From NCBI GenBank assembly GCA_964551215.1, contig CAZKBV010000043.1, forward strand, positions 1 through 13,233: a stretch of DNA of 13,233 bases, read 5' to 3'. Below, piece by piece: positions 6,971 through 13,142 of this stretch. A program made the position numbers and the translations under genes. Source of the stretch: JAFLUQ01 sp964551215. GTDB taxonomy: Bacteria > Bacillota > Clostridia > UMGS1883. The notes below the pieces were generated by a model. That model was not told the origin of the DNA and ran no database searches. It saw nothing but the letters and a program-made list of their open reading frames with translations. The first letter of the stretch is position 1. Each line of letters opens with the position of its first letter.

Positions 6971-8963
6971 AAGCTCCCACTTCATAAAGCTCGGCATACT
7001 GGCCGGCGTAACCTTTGCCGCGATATTTATAATCAGTCTGACGTCGGGTCAAACAGGGCAGTATGAATTTAATGCCGGCGACATTTCCACCGTCGATGTA
7101 TACGCGCCCAGAGCCATAGTGGATAAAACCACCACAGCCGCTCTCCGAGAAGCGGCTGTCAAAAGCGTTCAGCCCGTATATAAGCTGGACAACGACCTTA
7201 AAACGGCGGCGGTTGAAAGACTGAACACCTTTTTTGCCTCGGCAACCACCATATTCAGCGATCCGCAATACGATGAAAAGGCTCGCGCCATACAGCTTAA
7301 AGCCCATTCCAAGCTGGAGCTGGAGGATTCCGTCTACGATTCTCTCGCGGCTCTCAGCGACAGTTCCTTTGCCAATCTGAAAAAAATATCCGACTGTGTG
7401 GAGGATGTAATGGGCGCGGGAGTGGATACTATCGACGACGGATATGCCGCGGTTGACGCGGAAATAGACTCTCTCGGACTTAGCTCCGATGCCGCCGAGC
7501 TTGGAAAAACCTTGGCTCGCTGCGTAATATCCGTCAATCTGGAAATAGACGAGGACGAAACCGCCAGCCGCAGGGACGCGGCCTCCAGCGGCGTCGCGCC
7601 GGTGGAATATAAGAAAAACCAGACTCTTGTCCGTCGGGGAGAAATAATAACTCAGGCTCAGATAGATATGATGAAGGAGCTGGGGCTTCTTAAAGGAACC
7701 AGCCCCATAAGCATACGCTATGGCGCCGGAATAATTCTGCTTATGCTTTTGTGCTTCGGCATTTTCGGGGCATACATAATTCTGTGCGACCCTTCTCTCC
7801 TAAAATGTCCGAACAAGCTCGTAATAATAGCCATTGTGTGCATAATCGCGGCGGCGGCGGAATTTTACATTGGGCGCAATGTTTCGGACTACACCAGAAT
7901 GGTGCTGCCGTTGGGATTTCTTCCGGCGGTAATAGCAATTTTTTCCGACGTAAAATGCGCCGTGCTGGTAAACATGGGAATGAGTATCATGGGGGCTTTG
8001 GCCGCCCAGCACGATTGGAGCTACGGAATATGTCTTATTCTGGGAGGAAGCATTACCGCCTTTTGCTACAGCAAGGTAAAACGCAGAGTGAACCTTATTC
8101 CCGTCTGCTTTATAAGCGCTCTGAGCTACGCCGCTTGCTTTGCCTGCATGGCTCTGCTTGAAACCGAGGACAGCCACGGCATACTTGTCAGCCTTGCGGC
8201 GGGCTTCTTCGGGGGCTTTTTTTCCGGCATAGTAACAGCCGGTTCTCTGCCCTTTTGGGAATGGGGCTTCGACGTGCTGACGCCAATGAAGCTGAACGAA
8301 CTGAGCAATCCGGAAAGCAAGCTTCTTAAGCGGCTCCTGATTCAGGCTCCCGGCACATACCACCACTCCCTTACCGTCGCGAATATAGCGGAAATCGCCG
8401 CCCGCGCCATAGGAGCGGACAGCGTTCTCGCCAGAGTGGGAGCCTATTACCATGACATAGGCAAAATAGAGCATCCTCTGTATTTCAAGGAAAACCAGTA
8501 CAACAAAAATCCTCACGACAATATGACGTATGAGGACAGCGCAAGAGTTATCATAAACCACGTCGCGGACGGGGAGGCTATAGCAAAGCAGCATCATCTT
8601 CCCCGGGGAATACGGGATATAATCTGCCAGCACCACGGCACAACCAATACGGGCTACTTCCTTAAACGGGCGCTTGAAAAGGATCCCGACTGCGACACAT
8701 CCGTGTTCTTTTATCCCGGTCCGAAGCCTTGCTCGAAGGAAGCGGCCATAGTAATGCTGTGCGACGGCTGCGAAGCGGCTGTGCGCAGTCTCAGCAGCAA
8801 GGATGAAGCGGAAATAGATAAAATGGTGCGCGGAATCATACGCTCCAGAATAGAAAGCGGTCAGCTTGACGAGTGCGATATAACCTATAAGGAAATAAAT
8901 ATTGTCACCGACACGATTATAAAAACTCTCGGCGGTTATTTCCACGAGAGAATACAGTATTAA
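6960..8963 (+). CDS. pgpH: Cyclic di-AMP phosphodiesterase PgpH (7TM-HD family)
   Basis: Membrane phosphodiesterase that degrades the second messenger c-di-AMP, here called by similarity to the 7TM-HD family (B. subtilis YqfF, Listeria PgpH). The start is placed at the ATG at 6960 (MANKSS), after GAAGGGA. The alternative ATG at 6930 lies inside phoH without a good ribosome binding site. In 667 residues: one membrane segment (about 9-27); a long extracytoplasmic 7TMR-HDED region (about 28-255) with the family phrase YKKNQTLVRRGEIIT; about seven membrane segments (257-430); and a cytoplasmic HD domain starting at APGTYHHSLTV (His468-His469), with the metal pair His498-Asp499 in YYHDIGK and later His residues in INHVADG and ICQHHGT. 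It lies between phoH and ybeY, the usual order. Confidence 0.95.
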   Translation: MANKSSHFIKLGILAGVTFAAIFIISLTSGQTGQYEFNAGDISTVDVYAPRAIVDKTTTAALREAAVKSVQPVYKLDNDLKTAAVERLNTFFASATTIFSDPQYDEKARAIQLKAHSKLELEDSVYDSLAALSDSSFANLKKISDCVEDVMGAGVDTIDDGYAAVDAEIDSLGLSSDAAELGKTLARCVISVNLEIDEDETASRRDAASSGVAPVEYKKNQTLVRRGEIITQAQIDMMKELGLLKGTSPISIRYGAGIILLMLLCFGIFGAYIILCDPSLLKCPNKLVIIAIVCIIAAAAEFYIGRNVSDYTRMVLPLGFLPAVIAIFSDVKCAVLVNMGMSIMGALAAQHDWSYGICLILGGSITAFCYSKVKRRVNLIPVCFISALSYAACFACMALLETEDSHGILVSLAAGFFGGFFSGIVTAGSLPFWEWGFDVLTPMKLNELSNPESKLLKRLLIQAPGTYHHSLTVANIAEIAARAIGADSVLARVGAYYHDIGKIEHPLYFKENQYNKNPHDNMTYEDSARVIINHVADGEAIAKQHHLPRGIRDIICQHHGTTNTGYFLKRALEKDPDCDTSVFFYPGPKPCSKEAAIVMLCDGCEAAVRSLSSKDEAEIDKMVRGIIRSRIESGQLDECDITYKEINIVTDTIIKTLGGYFHERIQY

Positions 8964-9012
8964 ATTAACGGCATTTTTCTCAAGCGATAAAAAAGCAAAG
9001 GGGTTATTACCG

Positions 9013-9501
9013 ATGATAGAATTTATAATGGAAAACGAGCAGTCCAAGGTTGAATTTACCGAGGAGCTTGAAAATGTTATCCAAAGGGCGGTTATGACCG
9101 CAATGGAGGTGCTGGAATGTGCCGACACGGACTGTGAGGTCAGCGTGCTTATAACCGACAACGAGGGCATACGTGAAATAAACAGGGAAACGCGTAAAAT
9201 CGATTCTCCCACCGATGTTCTCAGCTTTCCCATTTTGGAATTTGACGAAAACGGCGTTATGATAGAGGAAAGCGGCGACTACGACGGAGATTTGCTTCTG
9301 CTGGGAGATATAGTGATTTCCCTCGAAAAAGCAAAGGCTCAGGCGGAGGAATACGGTCACAGTCTTACGCGGGAGGTAGGCTTCCTCGCGGCCCACAGCG
9401 CCCTTCACCTGATGGGCTTCGACCATATGGAGGAAGCGGACGCCGAGGTAATGCGGGCTCACGAAAAAACAATAATGGAAAAAATGGATTTGAAAAGATA
9501 G
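9013..9501 (+). CDS. ybeY: Endoribonuclease YbeY (rRNA maturation factor)
   Basis: Single-strand-specific, zinc-dependent endoribonuclease needed for 16S rRNA 3' end maturation and ribosome quality control. The 162 residues include the signature HSALHLMGFDH, whose three metal-binding histidines are His128, His132 and His138. Before it come the family phrases NRETRKIDSPTDVLSFP and GDIVISLEKA. The ATG at 9013 follows AAAGGGG at 11 bases; a second ATG at 9028 is possible but would trim only five residues. It follows pgpH after 49 bases. The spacer carries a weak AT-rich hairpin that resembles the TTTTCTCAA repeats seen later. dgkA follows after 11 bases. Confidence 0.95.
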   Translation: MIEFIMENEQSKVEFTEELENVIQRAVMTAMEVLECADTDCEVSVLITDNEGIREINRETRKIDSPTDVLSFPILEFDENGVMIEESGDYDGDLLLLGDIVISLEKAKAQAEEYGHSLTREVGFLAAHSALHLMGFDHMEEADAEVMRAHEKTIMEKMDLKR

Positions 9502-9512
9502 GAGGCTTTTTC

Positions 9513-9902
9513 GTGGAACGAAAGAATAAGTCCTTGGCCGAAAGCTTCCGCCACGCCTTTGAGGGCTTTAAGGAGGGAATCAAAACCGAGCGCAATATGA
9601 AAATACACCTTTTCATGACCGCGCTGGTGGTTTTTTGTTCCTTGGTTTTCGGGCTTACCCCCATGGAAAAGGTCGTAGTATACATTCTGTGCGGAGCCGT
9701 GATAGCGGCGGAGCTTTTTAACACTGCCATAGAAAACGCCGTAGATATAGTCTCGCCCTCCTTTAACATCCATGCGAAAAAGGCAAAGGACGCCGCCGCC
9801 GCCGCTGTACTCGTACTCAGCATAACGGCGGCTGTTGCGGGGTGTATCATCTTTTGGCCCTACCTAATTCGAATTATTCATAAAATTCAACATCTAATAT
9901 GA
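9513..9902 (+). CDS. dgkA: Undecaprenol / diacylglycerol kinase (DgkA family)
   Basis: Small integral membrane kinase. In Gram-positive bacteria the family phosphorylates undecaprenol, recycling the lipid carrier for cell wall synthesis, and to some degree diacylglycerol. The 129 residues begin with the cytoplasmic amphipathic region SFRHAFEGFKEGIKTERN, followed by three hydrophobic segments (about 33-48, 53-70, 95-116). The active-site motif AAELFNTAIENAVD holds Glu67, Asn70, Glu74 and Asp78. No PAP2 phosphatase domain is attached, unlike some homologues. The start is GTG at 9513; its AGGAGG overlaps the ybeY stop codon, so translation is probably coupled. In many Firmicutes cdd follows; here era follows directly. 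Confidence 0.93.
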   Translation: MERKNKSLAESFRHAFEGFKEGIKTERNMKIHLFMTALVVFCSLVFGLTPMEKVVVYILCGAVIAAELFNTAIENAVDIVSPSFNIHAKKAKDAAAAAVLVLSITAAVAGCIIFWPYLIRIIHKIQHLI

Positions 9903-9924
9903 CAAAAGCTAAGACAAAAGCTAA
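9901..9924. repeat. Perfect 12-base tandem duplication at the dgkA-era junction
   Basis: GACAAAAGCTAA occurs twice in a row (9901-9912 and 9913-9924), beginning inside the dgkA stop codon and ending just before the era ribosome binding site. It is probably a replication-slippage duplication. It leaves an in-frame ATG at 9899 that would extend era by 15 residues. Confidence 0.9.
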
Positions 9925-9943
9925 TATGAAAGGAAATTCTGCT

Positions 9944-10840
9944 ATGGAGAAGGAATTCAAGTCCGGCTTTGCCGCTGTGGTAGGCCGCCCCAACGTGGGA
10001 AAATCCACTCTTATAAACGCTCTGACAGGGCAGAAAGTGGCTATAGTTTCCCCCAAGCCCCAAACCACCCGAAGCAATATGCTTGCCATCGACAACGGCG
10101 AAAGCTACCAGATAATATTTACCGACACTCCCGGTGTCCACCGCCCGAGAACAAGGCTGGGGGAATTTATGAACGAAAGCGCCGAAAAAGCCGTAACCGA
10201 TGTGGACTGCGCCGTTTTGGTGGTTGAAGCCGGAAAAGAGGTTTACGATATTGAGAAGGATATTTTGGCGGGAATTGCCCGTCGCGGGCTCCCCTCCATT
10301 CTTGTAATAAACAAGGCGGACATCGTAAATAAGGCGGACATCCTTCCCCAAATCGACGCTTTCAGCAAAATTTACGATTTTGAAGCCGTAATTCCCGTAA
10401 GCGCAAAACGTAAGAACAATATCGACGCCGTTCGGGAGGAAATTTTAAAGCTGATGCCCGAGGGGCCGATGTACTACCCCGATGACATTGCCGCCGACAG
10501 GACAGTCCGCGAAATGTGCGCGGAAATAATCCGGGAAAAAATCCTTCGGCTTCTTGACAGAGAGGTTCCCCACGGCACCGCCGTAGAAATAGAGGAAATG
10601 AAGGAAGGCGGCGAACTTACGCGCATAAGCGCCGTTATCTACTGCGAAAAGAACAGCCATAAGCCCATAATCATAGGCAAAAACGGCGAAAGCCTGAAAC
10701 GCATAGGCTCCTATGCCCGTCAGGATATCGAAAAACTGCTGGGAACAAAGGTATACCTTCAGCTTTGGGTAAAGGTGCGGGACGATTGGCGCAATAAGCC
10801 CACCGCCCTCAAGGAACTGGGCTATTCCGAGAAGGAATAG
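9944..10840 (+). CDS. era: GTPase Era
   Basis: Essential GTPase that binds the 3' end of 16S rRNA and assists 30S subunit assembly. The start is placed at 9944 (MEKEFKSGF) after GAAAGGA; family members begin with the same KSGF segment. The ATG at 9899 overlaps the dgkA stop as ATGA but lacks a ribosome binding site. In 298 residues the GTPase domain shows G1 GRPNVGKS (14-21), G2 Thr41-Thr42 in KPQTTR, G3 DTPG (61-64), G4 NKAD (123-126) and G5 SAK (153-155). The C-terminal KH domain shows IIIGKNGESLKRIG (242-255) and ends with LWVKVRDDWRN. NKAD is repeated at 129-132 through a local codon-level duplication. Two terminator-like hairpins follow. Confidence 0.96.
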   Translation: MEKEFKSGFAAVVGRPNVGKSTLINALTGQKVAIVSPKPQTTRSNMLAIDNGESYQIIFTDTPGVHRPRTRLGEFMNESAEKAVTDVDCAVLVVEAGKEVYDIEKDILAGIARRGLPSILVINKADIVNKADILPQIDAFSKIYDFEAVIPVSAKRKNNIDAVREEILKLMPEGPMYYPDDIAADRTVREMCAEIIREKILRLLDREVPHGTAVEIEEMKEGGELTRISAVIYCEKNSHKPIIIGKNGESLKRIGSYARQDIEKLLGTKVYLQLWVKVRDDWRNKPTALKELGYSEKE

Positions 10841-10854
10841 CCTAACTCCGATTT

Positions 10855-10878
10855 AAAGCCGTAATCATCGGCTTTTTT
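10855..10878 (+). terminator. Intrinsic terminator after era
   Basis: AAAGCCG (10855-10861) pairs with CGGCTTT (10869-10875) around a 7-base loop and runs into TTT, giving six T in all. It starts 14 bases after the era stop and probably ends the housekeeping transcript. Confidence 0.8.
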
Positions 10879-10900
10879 CTCAAACAAGATTTTTAAAGAT
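10875..10900 (+). repeat. TTTTCTCAAACAAG repeat, copy 1
   Basis: This 26-base segment matches 11960-11985 at 22 of 26 positions, with the first 14 bases identical. It starts in the T-tract of the era terminator. The 28-base element at 4781/11865 has a related layout (TTTTC, AAAAC, GG, TTTTTA, GAG), so these may be one diverged family; that link is inference. Confidence 0.55.
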
Positions 10901-10928
10901 ACCCATAAATTACATGGGTTGATTTTTT
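10901..10928 (+). terminator. Second terminator-like hairpin before yqzL
   Basis: ACCCAT (10901-10906) pairs with ATGGGT (10914-10919) around a 7-base loop, followed shortly by six T (10923-10928). It could be a backup terminator to the era hairpin or an attenuator before yqzL-recO. Confidence 0.55.
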
Positions 10929-10962
10929 CCGTTCGGCAGAAAATAATCCCGGAGGTGGAATC

Positions 10963-11124
10963 ATGAAAGATTTTTTCTGGGACTGTTTTACCGAAACGGG
11001 AAACATAGAGTTGTATTTGGCGTACAAGGAGTACAGCCGCAAGCGTGAAAAGGAACGGGAGCCAAATGATAAACGAAATGATAAAGACCAACGCTCTTGT
11101 GGTACGGAGCGCGAACTGCGGTGA
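10963..11124 (+). CDS. yqzL: YqzL family small protein
   Basis: Small protein of unknown function that sits between era and recO in many Firmicutes. The 53 residues start MKDFFWDCFTETGNIELYL, which fits the family pattern of an aromatic-rich start, a Thr/Ser-Gly-x-Ile turn and xxYLxxKE. The tail (SRKREKEREPNDKRNDKDQ) is very charged and longer than in B. subtilis YqzL (about 47 residues). GGAGGTGG lies 5 bases before the ATG, a very good ribosome binding site. The last 59 bases overlap the start of recO in another frame, so the charged tail and the RecO N-terminus share DNA and translation is probably coupled. No clear promoter was found between the hairpins and this gene. Confidence 0.8.
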   Translation: MKDFFWDCFTETGNIELYLAYKEYSRKREKEREPNDKRNDKDQRSCGTERELR

Positions 11125-11803
11125 CAACGACCGTATTCTCACCGCCGTATCTCCTGAGCTTGGTAAAATATCCATATCCGCCAAGGGTGTGAAAAGCCTT
11201 AAAAACAAAAACAGCGCCGCCGCCGGAATACTGTGCTACAGCAGCTTCGTGCTCAAAGAGGGACGGGAGATATACTCCCTGTCCTCGGCGGAGTGTATCG
11301 AGAGCTTTTACCATATCCGTGACAGCGTGGAAAGCGTGGCGTACGGAGCTTATTTCGCCGCGCTGTTGGAAAGCGTCTGTCAAGAGGGCGTTCCCGCCTC
11401 AGAGGAGCTTCGCCTTACTCTTAATACCCTTTACGCTCTTCTGAACCGCTCCGGCGACAGGACGGTGCTGAAGCCGGTCTACGAGCTGCGCCTGAGCGAG
11501 CTGCTGGGCATAGCTCCCTACATATCCGAGGAATGTCACTGCGGCGGCGAAGCGAAATATTTCGACATATCCGAGGGGGAAACCTGCTGCCCGCTGCACA
11601 AAAGCGAAGGAGCCGTCCCCGTTTCCAAAACGGAGCTTGAAGTTATGGAATATATCCTCACCTCCGAGCTTAAGGAAGCCTTGTTTTTTACCTCCCCCAA
11701 GGAAATCGTAAGCCGCCTTTGGAACATAAGCGAAAAATATCTGCGCTTTCATCTGGGGGGTCTGCCTAAGCAGCTTGATTATCTGAAATCTGTCATAAAA
11801 TAA
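11066..11803 (+). CDS. recO: DNA repair protein RecO
   Basis: Recombination mediator that, with RecR and RecF, loads RecA onto gapped single-stranded DNA. The start at 11066 (MINEMIKTNALVV) is preceded by GGGAG at 4 bases; an in-frame GTG at 11045 and an ATG at 11078 are alternatives. In 245 residues, the N-terminal OB-fold (about 1-80) starts with the family pattern KTNALVVRSANCGDNDRIL and GKISISAKGVKS. A helical domain follows, containing the zinc-finger-like cysteines of ECHCGG and TCCPLH (about residues 157-180), where the family has two Cys-x2-Cys pairs; the spacing here is compressed. The C-terminus ends LGGLPKQLDYLKSVIK. It overlaps yqzL upstream. A G6/C6 pairing across its stop codon exists but has no T-tract. 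Confidence 0.93.
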   Translation: MINEMIKTNALVVRSANCGDNDRILTAVSPELGKISISAKGVKSLKNKNSAAAGILCYSSFVLKEGREIYSLSSAECIESFYHIRDSVESVAYGAYFAALLESVCQEGVPASEELRLTLNTLYALLNRSGDRTVLKPVYELRLSELLGIAPYISEECHCGGEAKYFDISEGETCCPLHKSEGAVPVSKTELEVMEYILTSELKEALFFTSPKEIVSRLWNISEKYLRFHLGGLPKQLDYLKSVIK

Positions 11804-11821
11804 CCCCCCGTAAAAAAACAT

Positions 11822-11852
11822 TGCATAAAACAAAGAACGCCTGCTCATAATA
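11822..11852 (+). promoter_or_regulatory. Sigma-G-like (forespore) promoter of sleB
   Basis: TGCATA (11822-11827), an 18-base spacer and CATAATA (11846-11852) fit the forespore sigma-G pattern (TGHATR, N17-18, CATAMTA) at every position. The predicted transcript would have a leader of about 150 bases before sleB. Forespore sigma-G control is the known regulation of sleB in Bacillus. Confidence 0.5.
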
Positions 11853-11864
11853 CTAACAAAAGGC

Positions 11865-11892
11865 AGCTCTAAAAACCGTTTTGAAAAGAAAA
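11865..11892 (-). repeat. 28-base repeat, copy 2 (inverted relative to 4781-4808)
   Basis: Exact reverse complement of 4781-4808, located in the predicted sleB leader. Outside the 28 bases some similarity continues on the hairpin side (GCGTTTT against TCGTTTTTT), so the original element may have been longer. Confidence 0.85.
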
Positions 11893-11905
11893 CGCCTTAA
11901 GCTTA

Positions 11906-11930
11906 TCGGAGGAAGGCCTCCTTTCGGGAA
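11906..11930 (+). other. GC-rich hairpin sequence in the sleB leader
   Basis: GGAGG pairs with CCTCC around AAGG, and a following CCTTTCGGGAAGG can also fold. There is no T-tract, so it is not a simple terminator. It lies about 80 bases before sleB and may be part of a folded leader. Confidence 0.4.
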
Positions 11931-11959
11931 GGTTTAACCACCACGCCGCGGCTATGAGC

Positions 11960-11985
11960 TTTTCTCAAACAAGGCTTTTACAGAG
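11960..11985 (+). repeat. TTTTCTCAAACAAG repeat, copy 2
   Basis: It matches 10875-10900 at 22 of 26 positions in direct orientation and lies in the sleB leader, 26 bases before the start codon. Confidence 0.55.
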
Positions 11986-12011
11986 GCTCGGAACAGGAAA
12001 GGAAGGGTATT

Positions 12012-12668
12012 GTGAACAAACGCTCTTTTATGTTGTTTATATCCATAGTGGCACTGCTTTACACAATCGCCGGAAGCATAGCCGTAAACGTTATCTCAAA
12101 AAACGGCTCCTCCGGCAGCGAGGTTCGCCTGATACAGACCAAGCTTAAAAACTGGGGCTATTACACGGGAGCCGTGGACGGCGTTTACGGCTGGCAGACG
12201 GAAAGCGCCGTCAAAAGCTTTCAAAAGAAAAACAATCTCACGGCGGACGGCGTTGCCGGGGAAAAAACTCTTCAGGCCATGGGGATATACTCCTCGGGAA
12301 GCGCCAATTCTCAAAATGAAAATCAAGTGTACCTTCTGGCAAAGGTAATTAACGGCGAAGCCCGAGGCGAACCCTACGAAGGGCAGGTAGCCGTGGGAGC
12401 TGTGGTTCTAAACCGCGTTCAGCACCCCTCCTTCCCCAACAGCATCAGCGGCGTTGTTTATCAAAAGGGCGCCTTTACCGCCGTAGACGACGGTCAGATA
12501 AACGCCGAAATGTATTCCAGCAGCATGAAGGCCGCCCGAGACGCCCTTAACGGCTGGGATCCCACAGGGGGAGCCATATACTATTATAATCCCGTCACTG
12601 CCACAAACAAATGGATTCGCTCCAGAAAAATAATCTGCACAATAGGCAAGCACGTTTTCTGCGAATGA
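12012..12668 (+). CDS. sleB: Spore cortex-lytic enzyme SleB (cell wall hydrolase)
   Basis: Germination-specific lytic transglycosylase that breaks down spore cortex peptidoglycan; made in the forespore and exported to the inner-membrane/cortex side. The start is GTG at 12012 after GGAAGGG. In 218 residues, an N-terminal hydrophobic segment (about 6-27, FMLFISIVALLYTIAGSIA) acts as signal or anchor. A peptidoglycan-binding type 1 domain (about 33-92) shows VRLIQTKLKNWGYYTG and VDGVYG. The hydrolase_2 catalytic domain (about 105-218) shows INGEARGEPYEGQVAVGAV with the catalytic Glu116, followed by FTAVDDGQIN and a YYYNPVTATNKW to IGKHVF ending typical of SleB. It is somewhat short but both domains are complete. 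No ypeB follows, unlike in bacilli. It has its own sigma-G-like promoter and is probably monocistronic. Confidence 0.92.
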   Translation: MNKRSFMLFISIVALLYTIAGSIAVNVISKNGSSGSEVRLIQTKLKNWGYYTGAVDGVYGWQTESAVKSFQKKNNLTADGVAGEKTLQAMGIYSSGSANSQNENQVYLLAKVINGEARGEPYEGQVAVGAVVLNRVQHPSFPNSISGVVYQKGAFTAVDDGQINAEMYSSSMKAARDALNGWDPTGGAIYYYNPVTATNKWIRSRKIICTIGKHVFCE

Positions 12669-12698
12669 AGCTAAGGAAAGCTTCCATTGCGGAAGACG

Positions 12699-12720
12699 CC
12701 CCGCGGGAAGCCGCGCGGGG
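12699..12720. other. GC-rich hairpin downstream of sleB
   Basis: CCCCGCG (12699-12705) pairs exactly with CGCGGGG (12714-12720) around an 8-base loop, 30 bases after the sleB stop. A smaller hairpin (GAAGCT 12667-12672 with AGCTTC 12679-12684) begins in the stop codon. Neither has a T-tract. Confidence 0.55.
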
Positions 12721-12741
12721 ACGAGCCGGCGGGCATGGGCG

Positions 12742-12777
12742 CGGCTTCTTGATTAAAGAATATTAATCAAGAAGCCG
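12742..12777. terminator. 15-base-pair perfect inverted repeat, probable sleB transcript end
   Basis: CGGCTTCTTGATTAA (12742-12756) pairs perfectly with TTAATCAAGAAGCCG (12763-12777) around AGAATA. It is the strongest short hairpin in the spacer and probably marks the end of the sleB transcript. The following TATTCCTTT is a poor T-tract, so an RNA stability element or a protein operator is also possible. Confidence 0.5.
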
Positions 12778-12834
12778 TATTCCTTTGGCAATTCACGGAT
12801 TTTTCGGACAATAAAAATTTTTTGAAAAATAGTA

Positions 12835-12863
12835 TTGACAATCGGGAAAATTTATGGTAGTAT
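12835..12863 (+). promoter_or_regulatory. Strong sigma-A-like promoter of the small cysteine-cluster ORF
   Basis: A perfect TTGACA (12835-12840), a 17-base spacer and TAGTAT (12858-12863, overlapping TATATAAC) form a good vegetative promoter. The predicted start near 12870 gives a leader of about 113 bases before the ATG at 12983. Confidence 0.7.
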
Positions 12864-12869
12864 ATAACA

Positions 12870-12982
12870 TATAAATTACGTAGGCATTATAGGTTATAGT
12901 CGAATTAAGCCATCCTCCCCCATATATACGGGCTTCCGGCGGCGAGGCTGTACTCTTTGTCGAATAAAAGGAGCGATTTTAA
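12870..12982 (+). other. 5' leader of the small ORF
   Basis: The leader can form AAGCC (12907-12911) with GGCTT (12931-12935). CTCC (12915-12918) in its loop is complementary to the GGAG of the ribosome binding site (12970-12973). A 10-base direct repeat, GTCGAATTAA/GTCGAATAAA, occurs at 12899 and 12959. No known riboswitch consensus was recognised. Confidence 0.4.
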
Positions 12983-13108
12983 ATGCAAGTCAAAAAATCT
13001 ATGAGCAAAATTATGTGTGCGTGTGTGATGTGTGCTTCATGTAATTACATCATTCGTCTTTTGCGTGCGTTTACATCGAAATCCAAGCTTCAAAAGTCGG
13101 CGGCTTAA
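12983..13108 (+). CDS. Small cysteine-cluster peptide, possible leader peptide
   Basis: Unrecognised 41-residue ORF: MQVKKSMSKIMCACVMCASC, then NYIIRLLRAF and a basic, polar tail ending KSAA. Cys12, Cys14, Cys17 and Cys20 form Cys-x-Cys-x2-Cys-x2-Cys, all encoded by TGT. AAGGAG lies 9 bases before the ATG, behind a strong promoter, and an intrinsic terminator follows 25 bases after the stop, so expression as a discrete unit is likely. The codons from residue 18 onward form the left arm of a long hairpin whose right arm is shared with the terminator. This layout suits a leader peptide whose translation controls termination of a gene beyond the right edge. A metal- or redox-sensing micropeptide, or a regulatory RNA with a chance ORF, are alternatives. 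The GT-rich run 13014-13035 could produce Cys codons by chance. Confidence 0.5.
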   Translation: MQVKKSMSKIMCACVMCASCNYIIRLLRAFTSKSKLQKSAA

Positions 13109-13142
13109 CACACGCGAATCGAATATGTAATTTCATGGAAGC
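13034..13142 (+). ncRNA. Long imperfect hairpin, candidate antiterminator
   Basis: The left arm 13034-13071 pairs with the right arm 13107-13142 in blocks: 13034-13038 with 13138-13142, 13039-13041 with 13134-13136, 13043-13050 with 13125-13132, 13052-13056 with 13120-13124, 13060-13067 with 13111-13118, and 13069-13071 with 13107-13109. That is 32 base pairs (one G-U) with two single-base bulges, two mismatches and one small internal loop. The right-arm end 13134-13142 is also the 5' arm of the terminator, so the two folds cannot coexist. Confidence 0.6.

Noticed and set aside
7800..9233. 477-codon minus-strand open frame across pgpH and ybeY
   Set aside because: It is antisense to two well-supported genes, has no recognisable domains and no ribosome binding site; it arises from codon bias of the plus-strand genes.
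11753..11810. G6/C6 pairing around the recO stop as terminator
   Set aside because: The loop exceeds 40 bases and no T-tract follows the C run.
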